DNA from: Palaemon carinicauda
Taxonomy: Eukaryota > Arthropoda > Malacostraca > Decapoda > Palaemonidae
Assembly (NCBI RefSeq): GCF_036898095.1
Contig: NC_090735.1
Span: 10,734,112-10,798,111, forward strand
DNA: 64,000 nucleotides
Reading direction: 5' to 3'
Positions 24,222-34,956 of this stretch are shown here, one piece after another (the first letter of the stretch is position 1; the number at the start of each line of letters is the position of its first letter). A program made the position numbers and the translations under genes. Under the pieces are notes generated by a model. That model searched no databases. It had not been told where the DNA came from and saw only the letters and a program-made list of their open reading frames with translations.

Positions 24222-25142
24222 ATGTATATATATCCTAAATTTTTACAATCCAATTATTGTGAATTTTATGTAAATAATGTATATTGTTATGTAACAGAAT
24301 AACCATTTTATAATGGAATAAAGGTTTTTGACTTTGACTTTGAATTTGACTTTGACTTGATCAATAATCTCAAGTTCTGTCACATTTCTCTGCAAAAGAC
24401 GTGATTTTTCAATGATATTGTGCTTCACATTTTCATAGGATGTGGAATAATTAGATGATGGGTCTAACAGAGTGAAAAAATGTAGTTGAAAAACCAGATA
24501 CTAGTTACTAACTCTTTTACCCGAGTGAGGCATGATTTTGCCACTATAATGATGAATCGGATTAATCAACATGTCACCATTCTTGAAAATTGTTGGAAAC
24601 ATTACTCACCAATTGAGAAAAAAATCTGAAAAATTTCAACACAACCATTTCAATCTACTATGGTGATCTAAAAAAGAATGAGGAAAAGTTCTTAACCAAA
24701 ATATAATTTCCTATAAAAGTAGCCGTTCTTTGTAAGCCATGTAACTGCAGATGAATAACTAGTTGTAACCATGAAAGCAGCAAACTATACAATTTTGAGA
24801 ATGATGTACAAACTCAGCAAACAAAAAATACACTGGTATTATGATATACACATCCGAGCTGATGACAATTGCCACTCTCATCTTGGTACTTAAAGAAGAT
24901 ATGCGCTTTCCTATTCAACATGAAAAATGGTTAAAATGTATCTAGCCTATTTTTTGCCAAGTTTTATCCATTTTCTTCCTCACCCTTTTGAACAGTCCAA
25001 TTCGGAGAGGTTAACTACATTCTTCACAAATTAATGATGTTGGAGCACAATTGGATTATCTTGATGAAAATCCCGTACTGCAGGGCAGTTTCATATCTTA
25101 ATGGAAACCCCTTTGGGTAACGGGTTATGTTAAACTTGTCAC

Positions 25143-25215
25143 AGTCCGCACAGGGACTTGAACTCTGGCCCCTTATATCAGTAGCCCAATGCTTTATCGA
25201 CTGAGCTATCCAGGC
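25143..25215 (-). pseudogene. T2 tRNA-like relic, copy 7
   Basis: D arm changed (TTTATCGACTG on the plus strand). The remainder is as in T2 copies 5 and 6. Confidence 0.78.
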
Positions 25216-25411
25216 ATAAATTGCAAGCAATGAAAATCAGCATTTGAAGGGGAAGATAAAGTAAACAATGACCTACTCTTTGAAAATACAAACATGACTA
25301 CCTATAAAACTCCAAACACCACCAGTCTGTCCGTCCACATCAATAGACGTTTTTACTTGATCAATAATCTCTTAGGTTCCATCACATTACTTTGCATAGG
25401 TAGTGACTTTT

Positions 25412-25413
<2 letters not shown>

Positions 25414-25468
<55 letters not shown>
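25414..25468. repeat. (GA)n microsatellite
   Basis: GA run between T2 and T3 of unit 7. Confidence 0.97.
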
Positions 25469-25471
<3 letters not shown>

Positions 25472-25498
25472 TCGCTCTTCCATGCTTGAACTGACATT

Positions 25499-25571
25499 GC
25501 TGGAACAGGGACTTAGGACCCAAGACCCTTAGGTTAAAAGCCCAAGGCTCTACCGACTGAGCTTTTCGGGT
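25499..25571 (-). pseudogene. T3 tRNA-Lys relic, copy 2 (full length)
   Basis: Anticodon loop CTTTTAA is retained, but the acceptor 5' strand is changed (ACCCGAA) and the T arm has an extra base and broken pairs. Confidence 0.75.
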
Positions 25572-25765
25572 TTGAATAGCCAGAAATGAAAATCAGCCTT
25601 TGAAGATGGTTATTAAACTGTTATTTAATCTGTCAAAATCTTCAAATACCACCAGCTTCTCCTTCCACACAAATGGACGTTTTCACTTTGTCTACAATCT
25701 CTGATTTATATCACATTTGTCTGCACACGAGGTGACTTTTATATGATACTGTACATCGTTTATTT

Positions 25766-26602
25766 GGTGCTACTATAGCGTGAGGTCTACTGCCATATGT
25801 CGCCTACCCCGGTGGAGGGTGAGGTCTACCGCGTGACCAGCGTCCCAGAGGACCGCACCTAACCATCGAATATGTGAACTGCCCAAATCCATTAAAAACG
25901 TGACCTGTCCATAGAAAAGGAAGCAAATGGAGCTCCTAAATCAGTTTTTCCCTCGGCCTAAAAGAGATATCAATTGAGCGATTGTGGTTGGACGCTAAAA
26001 CGATAATTCTGAAGAGAATGCGAGGTGTTGGTCGTCAGCTGTTCCAGTCTCATCTTGATAATTTTTGCTGGAAGGTGATGAGAAAAAAAATCCAATGATC
26101 TACTTGTGTCATTCTTAGAAGATGTACGAAGTGTGTATCGCTAGATTAACCTGTTTGATGGAAGAAGAGTGTATCGCTAGAATAAATGTATGGAAATATA
26201 TGATAACCTGTTTGATGTACGAAGAGTGTATCGCTAGAATAAATGTATGGAAATATATGATAACCTGTTTGATGTACGAAGAGTGTATCGCTAGAATAAA
26301 TGTATGGAAATATATGATACCATGTCTGATGTACGAAGAGTGTATCGCTAGAATAAATGTATGGAAATATATATGTTTATTTTTACCTTTATTCCTTTTT
26401 CTTTAATGTAATCAGAAATCCAATTATCTATGTAAGTCATTTCTAAGATATGTTTAAATTAAGTGTTTATTGCTTAAACTAATGTATGAAATGTGTTTTA
26501 TCTATGAGGGACGAATAACTCATCAGTAGACCTCATGCTATAGTGCTAACGGGAGGTAGATCTCACGCTATAGTATGGTAGACCTCACGCTATAGTAGCA
26601 CC
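25766..26602. mobile_element. Non-autonomous DNA transposon (MITE-like), 837 bp, 8-bp TSD
   Basis: The outermost 25 bases at each end are perfect inverted repeats (beginning GGTGCTACTATAGCG). The element is flanked by the 8-bp direct repeat GTTTATTT (25758-25765 and 26603-26610). The empty site, with a single GTTTATTT, is visible at the same place in other units, for example near 37480. The right end carries two further subterminal copies of a TATAGCGTGAGGTCTAC-type motif. There is no transposase ORF; the only long open frame is a minisatellite. An 8-bp TSD fits hAT, P or Merlin, and the GG start fits Merlin best, but the superfamily is unproven. Confidence 0.88.
26120..26372 (+). repeat. 57-bp minisatellite inside the DNA transposon
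   Basis: About four tandem copies of a 57-bp unit containing GCTAGAATAAATGTATGG. Because 57 is divisible by three, the unit leaves a 94-codon frame open (19-residue repeat). I do not regard it as a gene. Confidence 0.85.
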
Positions 26603-26633
26603 GTTTATTTTTTCATTGGATGTGGAATAATCA

Positions 26634-26636
<3 letters not shown>

Positions 26637-26703
<67 letters not shown>
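26637..26703. repeat. (GA)n microsatellite
   Basis: GA run closing unit 7. Confidence 0.97.
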
Positions 26704-26705
<2 letters not shown>

Positions 26706-27235
26706 CTCTATGGAACTGGAACTGATTAATTGCAATGTCACAAATCAAAACTTCCTATGACAAGGTATTTACCAAAGAGGAGACTGACACTTCAACGCCA
26801 ACATTTAATCAAAATAATCGTCCTTAAAACAATCATAAAAACCCCATACAATCTTACAAAAATGCTTTGCTTTGTAGATAAATATCCAGCTATAACTATG
26901 ACAACAGAAATTTATATATTCAAAGGATACGGAAGAAGTTGATGCAAACTCAACAACAAAAGAATTCAATTCATGACATGCAACTAAAAAAAAAAGGAGA
27001 CTAGAGATAGATTATATCACCACAGTCTTACTTGGTAATTGAAGAAGCAATCGGGCTCACAAATGTCACATGCAAAACTATACAAGTATGTCTACATTAT
27101 TTTTCTCAATAATTTTTTCCATACATTTCTAGATACCTTAGGTTTGAAGGGGTTGACTAACTCTCATACAAGTACAAGTGGCTTGACTTATTTTAGGATA
27201 TTCCTCTGAATAATGGACAAGCATGAAAAGGTCAT

Positions 27236-27308
27236 CGCCCGAACAGGGACTTGAACCCTGGACCCTTAGGTTAAAAGCCTAATGCTCTACCAACTGAGCT
27301 ATCCGGGC
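27236..27308 (-). tRNA. tRNA-Lys (UUU), copy 7
   Basis: One D-loop change (CAGTTGG instead of CAGTCGG), which still fits the A-box consensus. All stems are intact, with terminator. Confidence 0.94.
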
Positions 27309-28239
27309 TTGAATTCCCATTAATGTAAGTCAGCATTTGAAGTAGATAACTGAACAATGGCCATCCAATCTGTCACTACAAACAAGATTCCTTATCAATC
27401 TCAAAAGTCAAAACCCAACCAGCCTCTTCCTCCAACTCCAATGAACGTTTCACTTGATCAATAATCTCAAGTTCTGTCACATTTCTCTGCAAAGGACGTG
27501 ATTTTTCAATGATATTGTGCTTCACATTTTCATAGGATGTGGAATAATTAAATGATGGGTCTAAGAGAGTGAAAAAATGCAGTTGAAAAACCAGATACTA
27601 GTTACTAACTCTTTTACCTGAGTGAGGCATGATTTTGCCACTATAATGATGAATCGGATTAATCAACATGTCACCATTCTTGAAAATTGTTGGAAACATT
27701 ACTCACCAATAGAGAAAAAAATCTGAAAAATTTCAACACAACCATTTCAATCTACTATGGTGATCTAAAAAAGAATGGGGCAAAGTTCTTAACCAACCTA
27801 TAATTTCCTATAAAAGTAGCCGTTCTTTGTAAGCCATGTAACTGCAGATGAATAACTAGTTGTAACTATGAAAGCAGCAAACTATACAATTTTGAGAATG
27901 ATGTACAAACACAGCAAACAAAAAATACACTGGTATTATGATATACACATCCGAGCTGATGACAACTGCCACTCTCATCTTGGTACTCAAAGAAGATATG
28001 CGCTCTCCTATTCAACATGAAAAATGGTTGAAATATATCTAGCCTATTTTTCGCCAAGTTTTATCCATTTTCTTCCTCACCCTTTTCAACAGCCCAATTT
28101 GGAAATGTTAACTACACTCTTCTAAAATTACTGATGCTGGAGCACAATTGGATTATCTTGATGGAAATCCCTTACTGAAGTGCAGTTTCATATCTTGATA
28201 GAAACCCCTTTGAGTAACAGGTCAAGTTAAACTTGTCAC

Positions 28240-28312
28240 AGTCCGCACATGGAATTGAACTCTGGCCCCTTATGTCAATAGCCCAATGCTTTACCGACTG
28301 AGCTATCCAGGT
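28240..28312 (-). pseudogene. T2 tRNA-like relic, copy 8
   Basis: T arm decayed further (ACATGGAATTGAAC on the plus strand) and the D stem is mismatched. Confidence 0.78.
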
Positions 28313-28552
28313 ATAAATTGCAGGCAATGAAAATCAGCATTTGAAGTACAAGATGAAGTAAACGATGATCTACTCTTTGAAAATACATGTAAGACTCCCT
28401 ATAAATCTCCAAACACCACCAGTCTCTCCGTCCACATCAATAGACGTTTATACTTGATCAATGATCTCTTAAGTTTTATCACATGCTTAGGTAGTGACTT
28501 TTCGAGGATACTGTACTTCACTGTTTTCCATTAAAGGCAGAATTATAAGTTA

Positions 28553-28557
<5 letters not shown>

Positions 28558-28605
<48 letters not shown>
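28558..28605. repeat. (GA)n microsatellite
   Basis: GA run between T2 and T3 of unit 8. Confidence 0.97.
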
Positions 28606-28608
<3 letters not shown>

Positions 28609-28635
28609 TCGCTCTTCCTTGCTTGAACTGACATT

Positions 28636-28692
28636 GTCGGAACAGGGACTTAAACCCTAGACCCAAGGCTCTACCGACTGAGCTAGTCGGGT
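28636..28692 (-). pseudogene. T3 tRNA-Lys relic, copy 3 (internally deleted)
   Basis: Same anticodon-arm deletion as the T3 of unit 4, so the two share a recent ancestor. Confidence 0.75.
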
Positions 28693-28907
28693 TTGAATAG
28701 CAAGAAATGAATATGAGCATTTGAAGAAGGTTATTAAACTATTATTTAATGTCAAAATCTTCAAATACCACCAGCTTCTCCTTCCACAAAAATGGACGTT
28801 TTCACTTTGTCTACAATCTCTGATTCATATCACAATTCTCTGCACAGTAGGTGACTTTTAAATGATACTGTACATCTTATATTTTTTCATTGGAGGTGTA
28901 ATAATCA

Positions 28908-28910
<3 letters not shown>

Positions 28911-28959
<49 letters not shown>
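28911..28959. repeat. (GA)n microsatellite
   Basis: GA run closing unit 8. Confidence 0.97.
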
Positions 28960-28961
<2 letters not shown>

Positions 28962-29493
28962 CTCTATGGAACTGGAACTGATTAATTGCAATGTCACAAA
29001 TCAAAACTTCCTATGACAAGTTATTTACCAAAGAGGAGACTGACACTTCAACGCCAACATTTAATCAAAATAATCGCCCTAAAAACAATCATAAAAACCC
29101 CATACAATCTTACAAAAATGCTTTGCTTTGTAGATACATATCCAGCTATAACTATGACAACAGAAATTTATACTGTATATTCAAAGGATACGGAAGAAGT
29201 TGATGCAAATTCAACAACAAAAGAATTCGTGACATGCAACTCAAAAAAAAAAAAAAAACTAGAGATAGATTATATCACCACAGTCTTACTTGGTAATTGA
29301 AGAAGCAATCGGGCTCACAAATGTCACATGGAAAACTGTACAAGTATGTCTACATTATTTTTCTCAATAATTTTTTCTATACATTTTTAGATGCCTTAGG
29401 TTTGAAGGGGTTGACTAACTCTCATACAAGTACAAGTGGCTTGACTTTTTTTAGGATATTCCTCTGAATAATGGACAAGCATGAAAAGGTCAT

Positions 29494-29566
29494 CGCCCGA
29501 ACAGGGACTTGAACCCTGGACCCTTAGGTTAAAAGCCTAATGCTCTACCGACTGAGCTATCCGGGC
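29494..29566 (-). tRNA. tRNA-Lys (UUU), copy 8
   Basis: Identical to copy 1, terminator present. Confidence 0.96.
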
Positions 29567-30497
29567 TTGAATTCCTCTTAATATAAGTCAGCATTTCAAG
29601 TAGATAACTGAACAATGGCCATCCAATCTGTCACTACAAACAAGATTCCTTATCAATCTCAAAAGTCAAAACCCAACCAGATTCTTCCTCCAACTCCAAT
29701 GAACGTTTCACTTGATCAATAATCTCAAGTTCTGTCACATTTCTCTGCAAAGGATGTGATTTTTCAATGATATTGTGCTTCACATTTCCATAGGATGTGG
29801 AATAATTAGATGATGGGTCTAAGAGAGTGAAAAAATGAAGTTGAAAAACCAGATACTAGTTACTAACTCTATTACCTGAGTAAGGCATGATTTTGCCACT
29901 ATTATGATGAATCGGATTAATCAATATGTCACCATTCTTGAAAATTGTTGGAAACATTACTCACCAATTGAGAAAAAAATCTGAAAAATTTCAACACAAC
30001 CATTTCAATCTACTATGTTGATCTAAAAAAGAATGGGGAAAAGTTCTTAACCAAAATATAATTTCCTATAAAAGTAGCCGTTCTTTGTAAGCCATGTAAC
30101 TGCAGATGAATAACTAGTTGTAACCATGAAAGCAGCAAACTATACAATTTTCAGAATGATGTACAAACTCAGCAAACAAAAAATACACTGGTAATATGAT
30201 ATACACATCCGAGCTGATGACAACTGCCACTCTCATCTTAGTACTCAAAGAAGATATGCGCTCTCCTATTCAACATGAAAAATGGTTGAAATATATCTAG
30301 CCTATTTTTCACCAAGTTTTATCCATTTTTTTCCTCACCCTTTTCAACAGCCCAATTTGGAAATGTTAACTACACTCTTCTAAAATTACTGATGCTGGAG
30401 CACAATTGGATTATCTTGATGGAAATCCCATACTGAAGTGCAGTTTCATATCTTGATAGAAATCCTTTTGAGTAACAGGTTAAGTTAAACTTGTCAC

Positions 30498-30570
30498 AGT
30501 CCGCACAGGGAATTGAACTCTGGCCCCTTATGCCAATAGCCCAATGCTTTACCGACTGAGCTATCCAGGT
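30498..30570 (-). pseudogene. T2 tRNA-like relic, copy 9
   Basis: Carries the AATTGAAC T-loop variant. The anticodon loop reads CTATTGG instead of CCATTGA. Confidence 0.78.
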
Positions 30571-30793
30571 ATAAATTGCAAGCAATGAAAATCAGAATTT
30601 GAAGTAGAAGATGAAGTAAACGATGATCTACTCTTTGAAAATACAAATAAGACTCCCTATAAATCTCCAAACACCACCAGTCTCTCCGTCCACATCAATA
30701 GACGTTTATACTTGATCAATGATCTCTTAAGTTTTATCACATGCGAGGATACTATACTTCACTGTTTTCCAATAAAGGCAGAATTATAAGTTA

Positions 30794-30803
<10 letters not shown>

Positions 30804-30858
<55 letters not shown>
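30804..30858. repeat. (GA)n microsatellite
   Basis: GA run preceded by GTGTGTGT. Confidence 0.97.
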
Positions 30859-30861
<3 letters not shown>

Positions 30862-30888
30862 TCCCTCTTCCTTTCTTGAACTGACATT

Positions 30889-30946
30889 TTCGGAACAGGG
30901 ACTTAGAACCCTAGGCCCAAGGCTCTCCCGACTGAGCTAGTCGGGT
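30889..30946 (-). pseudogene. T3 tRNA-Lys relic, copy 4 (internally deleted)
   Basis: Anticodon arm deleted as in T3 copies 1 and 3. D stem also changed. Confidence 0.73.
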
Positions 30947-31165
30947 TTGAATAGCAAGAAATTAATATCAGCATTTGAAGAAGGTTATTAAACTATTATT
31001 TAATCTGTCAAAATCTTCAAATACCACCAGCTTCTCCTTCCACACAAATGGACGTTTTCACTTTGTCTACAATCTCTGATTTATATCACATTTGTCTGCA
31101 CACGAGGTGACTTTTAAATGATACTGTACATCTTTTAATTTTTCATTGGAGGTGGAATAATCAGA

Positions 31166-31167
<2 letters not shown>

Positions 31168-31223
<56 letters not shown>
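31168..31223. repeat. (GA)n microsatellite
   Basis: GA run closing unit 9. Confidence 0.97.
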
Positions 31224-31225
<2 letters not shown>

Positions 31226-31755
31226 CTCTATGGAACTGGAACTGATTAATTGCAACGTCACAAATCAAAACTTCCTATGACAAGTTATTTACCAAAGAGG
31301 AGACTGACACTTCAACGCCAACATTTAATCAAAATAATCACCCTAAAAACAATCATAAAAATCCCATACAATCTTACAGAAATGCTTTGCTTTGTAGATA
31401 AATATCCAGCTATAACTATGACAACAGAAATTTATACATTCAAAGGATACGGAAGAAGTTGATGCAAACTCAAGTACAAAAGAATTCAATTCATGACATG
31501 CAACTGAAAAAAAAAAGACTGGAGATAGATTCTATCACTACAGTCTTACTTGGTAATTGAAGAAGCTATCGGGCTCACAAATATCACATGGAAAACTATA
31601 CAAGTATGTCTACATTTATTTTTCTCAATAATTTTTTTCCATACATTTTTGGATACCTTAGGTTTGAAGGGGTTGACTAACTCTCATACAAGTACAAGTG
31701 GCTTGACTTTTTTTAGGATATTCCTCTGAATAATGGACAAGCATGAAAAGGTCAT

Positions 31756-31828
31756 CACCCGAACAGGGACTTGAACCCTGGACCCTTAGGTTAAAAGCCT
31801 AATGCTCTACCGACTGAGCTATCCGGGC
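31756..31828 (-). tRNA. tRNA-Lys (UUU), copy 9
   Basis: One change: position 72 C to T gives a G-U closing pair. Boxes, anticodon and terminator are intact. Confidence 0.9.
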
Positions 31829-32756
31829 TAGAAATCCCCTAAATGTAAGTCAGCATTTGAAGTAGATAACTGAACAATGGCCATGCAATCTGTCACTACA
31901 AACAAGATTCCTTATCAATCTCAAAACTCAAAACCCAACCAGCCTCTTCCTCCAACTTCAATGAACGTTTCACTTGATCAACAATCTCAAGTTCTGTCAC
32001 ATTTCTCTGCAAAGGACGTGATTTTTCAATGATATTGTGCTTCACTTTTTCATAGGATGTGGAATAATTAGATGATGGGTCTAACAGAGTGAAAGAATGA
32101 GGTTGAAAAACCAGATACTAGTTAACAACTCTTTTAGCTGAGTAAGGAATGATTTTTCCACTATGATGATGAATCGGATTAATCAACATGTCACCATTCT
32201 CAAAAATTATGGGAAATATTACTCACTAATTGAAAAAAAACTGAAAAAATTCAACACAACCATTCCAATCTACTATGGTGATCTAAAATGAATGGGGAAA
32301 AGTTCTTAACCAACCTATAATTTCCTATAGAAGTAGCCGTTCTTTGTAAGCCATGTAACTGCAGATGAATAACTAGTTGTAACCATGAAAGCAGCAAACT
32401 ATACAATTTTGAGAATGATGTACAAACTCAGCAAACAAAAAATACACTGGTATTATGATATACACATCCGAGCTGATGACAATGGCCACTCTCATCTTGG
32501 TACTCAAAGAAGATATGCGCTCTCCTATTCAACATGAAAAATGGTTGAAATATATCTAGCCTATTTTTCGCCAAGTTTCATCCATTTTCTTCCTCACCCT
32601 TTTCAACAGTCCATTTTGGAGAGGTTAACTACGCTCTTCTCAAATTAATGATGCTGGAGCACAATTGGATTATCTTGATGGAAATCCCATACTGGAGCGC
32701 AGTTTCAAATCTTGATAGAAATCCTTTTGAGTTACAGGTTAAGTTAAACTTGTCAC

Positions 32757-32829
32757 AGTCCGCACAGGGACTTGAACTCTGGCCCCTTATATCAGTAGCC
32801 CAATGCTTTACCGACTGAGCTATCCAGGT
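32757..32829 (-). pseudogene. T2 tRNA-like relic, copy 10
   Basis: Anticodon arm and acceptor decayed as in the other T2 copies. Confidence 0.8.
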
Positions 32830-33025
32830 ATAAATTGCAAGCAATGAAAATCAGCATTTGACGTGGAAGATGAAGTAAACGATGACCTACTCTTTGAAAA
32901 TACAAATAAGACTCCCTATAAATCTCCAAACACCACCAGTCACTCCGTCCACATCAATAGACGTTTTTACTTGATCAATAATCTCTTAGGTTCCATCACA
33001 TTACTTTGCATAGGTAGTGACTTTT

Positions 33026-33027
<2 letters not shown>

Positions 33028-33098
<71 letters not shown>
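33028..33098. repeat. (GA)n microsatellite
   Basis: GA run between T2 and T3 of unit 10. Confidence 0.97.
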
Positions 33099-33101
<3 letters not shown>

Positions 33102-33128
33102 TCGCTCTTCCTTGCTTGAACTGACATT

Positions 33129-33201
33129 GTCGGAACAGGGACTTACAACCCTAGACCCTTAGGTTAAAAGCCCAAGGCTCTACCGGCTGAGCTATTCGGG
33201 T
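33129..33201 (-). pseudogene. T3 tRNA-Lys relic, copy 5 (full length)
   Basis: Anticodon loop CTTTTAA is present. The T loop has an extra base and the D loop is changed (CAGCCGG). Confidence 0.75.
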
Positions 33202-33662
33202 TTGAATAGCAAGAAATGAAAATCAGCATTTGAAGAAGATTATTAAACTATTATTTAATTTGTCAAAATCTTCAAATTCCACACAAATGGAAGTTTTCAC
33301 TTTGTCTACAATCTCTGATTTATATCACATTTCTCTGCAAACGAGGTGACTTTTATATGATACATAATCAAAATGGTAATAACAGAAACATTTGTTTCAC
33401 CTGAAAAAAAACGTGAAGCCACTTTAAAAGGAAATCTTGTAATATTTCATGTTTCCTTATTTCTGTCGTTACGGGTTAAAAAAAATTTGCGTAGTTATAC
33501 GCATGGCACATGTGTAAGTCTTTTATGCTTCTTTCACCTTTATACTTAGAACAGTCCAAAGTGTCACTACAGTGATACTTCACTAAACATGTCACTCCGT
33601 AGGGAGGGATCATGTACAACCTTCACTAAAAGTCCCGATTAGTGCACTGTCCCTCGCAGTAT

Positions 33663-34274
33663 TCAAGCAGCAGGTTTTAGTACACTACCTGCTGCCACCC
33701 CAGAATGCTTGATCTCTTGCACTTGCTTCGCGTAGTGTTTGAAGAAAACCCTGGATGACTTCCATCCAGTATACGAGCGAAGACTTTTAAAATTCATATT
33801 TTGAAAGAAGTTCAGAGATGAAGCGATTTTTCTCGGATCATGACATGCGGGTGTGCTGTCTGGATCCGCTCTGCGAATGAAATAGGTGATCTTCGCCCTT
33901 AACTGTTTCAAAGACAATGTCGAACCTGAGGTTTCTCCCGATGAATAAAATGGATGCAAAAGCTCTATTGAGACAGCTTCTGGGACGTTTAAATCGCTTC
34001 CAGATGAATAAAATGGATGCAAAAACTCTATTGAGACAGCATCTGGGACGTTTAAATCGCTTCCAGATGAATAAAATGGATGCAAAAACTCTATTGAGAC
34101 AGCTTCTGAGACATTTAAATCGCTTCCAGATGAATAAAATGGATGCAAAAACTCTATTGAGACAGCTTCTGAGACATTTAAATCGCTTCCAGATGAATAA
34201 AATGGATGCAAAAACTCTATTGAGACAGCTTCTGGGACGTTTAAATCGCTTCCAGATGAATAAAATTCATGCAA
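33663..34274 (-). pseudogene. Tyrosine recombinase C-terminal domain fused to 21-residue repeats
   Basis: Residues 4-108 are five copies of a 21-residue repeat (FYSSGSDLNV...) made by a 63-bp tandem repeat. From about residue 119 a typical tyrosine-recombinase C-terminal segment follows. It includes HDPRK (His145, Arg148, the HxxR box), MNFKSLRSYTGWKSSRVF and HYAK with the candidate nucleophile Tyr181. This layout is known from DIRS-type retroelements and related YR elements. The N-terminal catalytic Arg region is absent, so it cannot be active. The first Met lies in the repeat and is not a native start. Confidence 0.65.
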
Positions 34275-34290
34275 AAACTCTATTGAGACA
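33936..34290. repeat. 63-bp tandem repeat
   Basis: About 5.6 copies, each with AGATGAATAAAATGGATGC. Copies differ at a few sites (GGGACG or GAGACA). Both strands stay open across it because the period is a multiple of three. Confidence 0.9.
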
Positions 34291-34313
34291 GCATGGAGGT
34301 GGAATAATCAGAT

Positions 34314-34316
<3 letters not shown>

Positions 34317-34346
<30 letters not shown>
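34317..34346. repeat. (GA)n microsatellite, short
   Basis: The shortest boundary GA tract in the array. Confidence 0.95.
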
Positions 34347-34348
<2 letters not shown>

Positions 34349-34883
34349 CTCTATGGAACTGAAACTGATAAATTGCAATGTCACAAATCAAAACTTCCTA
34401 GAACAAGTTATTTACCAAAGAGGAAACTGACACTTCAAAATAATCGCCCTAAAACCAATCATAAAAACCCCTTACAATCTTACAGAAATGCTTTGCTTTG
34501 TAGATAAATATCCAGCTATAACTATGACAACAGAAATTTATATAATCAAAGGATACGGAAGAAGTTGGTGCAAACTCAACAAACAAAAAAAAAAAAAAAA
34601 TAAAAAAAAAATCATTCATGATATGCAACTCAAAAAAAAAAAAAAAAAAAGAGATTAGAGATAGATTATATCACCACAGTCTTACTTGGTAATTGAAGAA
34701 GCAATGGGGCTCACAAATCTCACATGGAAAACTATACAAGCATGTCCTTATTATTTTTCTCAATAATTGTTTCCATACATTTTTAGATACTTTAGGTTTG
34801 AAGGGGTTGACTAACTCTCATACAAGTGGCTTGACTTGTTTTAGGATATTCCTCAGAATAATGGACAAGCATGAAAAGGTCAT

Positions 34884-34956
34884 CGCCCGAACAGGGACAT
34901 GAACCCTGGACCCTTAGGTTAAAAGCCTAATGCTCTACCGACTGAGCTATCCGGGC
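34884..34956 (-). tRNA. tRNA-Lys (UUU), copy 10
   Basis: One change, in the T loop and B box (TTCATGT). Stems, anticodon and terminator are intact. Promoter strength may be reduced. Confidence 0.85.

Larger units (their letters stand above)
20285..24354 (+). mobile_element. LINE copy C (same family, opposite strand), 5'-truncated, inactive
   Basis: It starts inside ORF1 and ends with AATAAA and TTTGAC-type repeats at 24329-24354, joined directly to array sequence ACTTGATCAATAATC. The 3' junction and target differ from copies A and B, so this is a separate insertion. Confidence 0.9.
24355..26703. repeat. Array unit 7 (left part missing), carrying a DNA transposon
   Basis: The unit resumes after LINE C in the middle of the tRNA 5'-flank region, so no tRNA-Lys is present here. 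It contains T2 (25143), GA tract, T3 (25499), the T3 flank interrupted by an 837-bp transposon, and a GA tract. Confidence 0.87.
26704..28959. repeat. Array unit 8 (2.3-kb type)
   Basis: tRNA-Lys (27236), T2 (28240), GA, T3 (28636), GA. It is a complete example of the long unit without insertions. Confidence 0.9.
28960..31223. repeat. Array unit 9 (2.3-kb type)
   Basis: tRNA-Lys (29494), T2 (30498), GA, T3 (30889), GA. An A run of about 15 lies near 29247. Confidence 0.9.
33364..34291 (-). mobile_element. Fragment of a tyrosine-recombinase (DIRS-like) element
   Basis: The sequence replaces about 23 bp of T3 flank (compare 37471-37493). It includes a recombinase C-terminal coding piece, a 3' non-coding part (33364-33662) and 63-bp tandem repeats. 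No clear target duplication is seen, so the fragment may have arrived by non-homologous repair. Confidence 0.6.
31224..34346. repeat. Array unit 10, carrying a recombinase fragment
   Basis: tRNA-Lys (31756), T2 (32757), GA, full-length T3 (33129). The T3 flank is interrupted at 33364-34291 by foreign sequence, followed by a short GA tract. Confidence 0.88.

Noticed and set aside
26122..26406. 94-codon Cys-containing repeat protein
   Set aside because: It is a 57-bp minisatellite inside a non-autonomous transposon.
33936..34290. CRISPR-like spacing
   Set aside because: The 63-bp and 57-bp arrays are continuous tandem repeats without spacers, in a eukaryotic setting.
33917..34315. 132-codon plus-strand frame over the 63-bp repeat
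   Set aside because: It is open only because the repeat length is a multiple of three. The opposite strand continues into recognisable recombinase.
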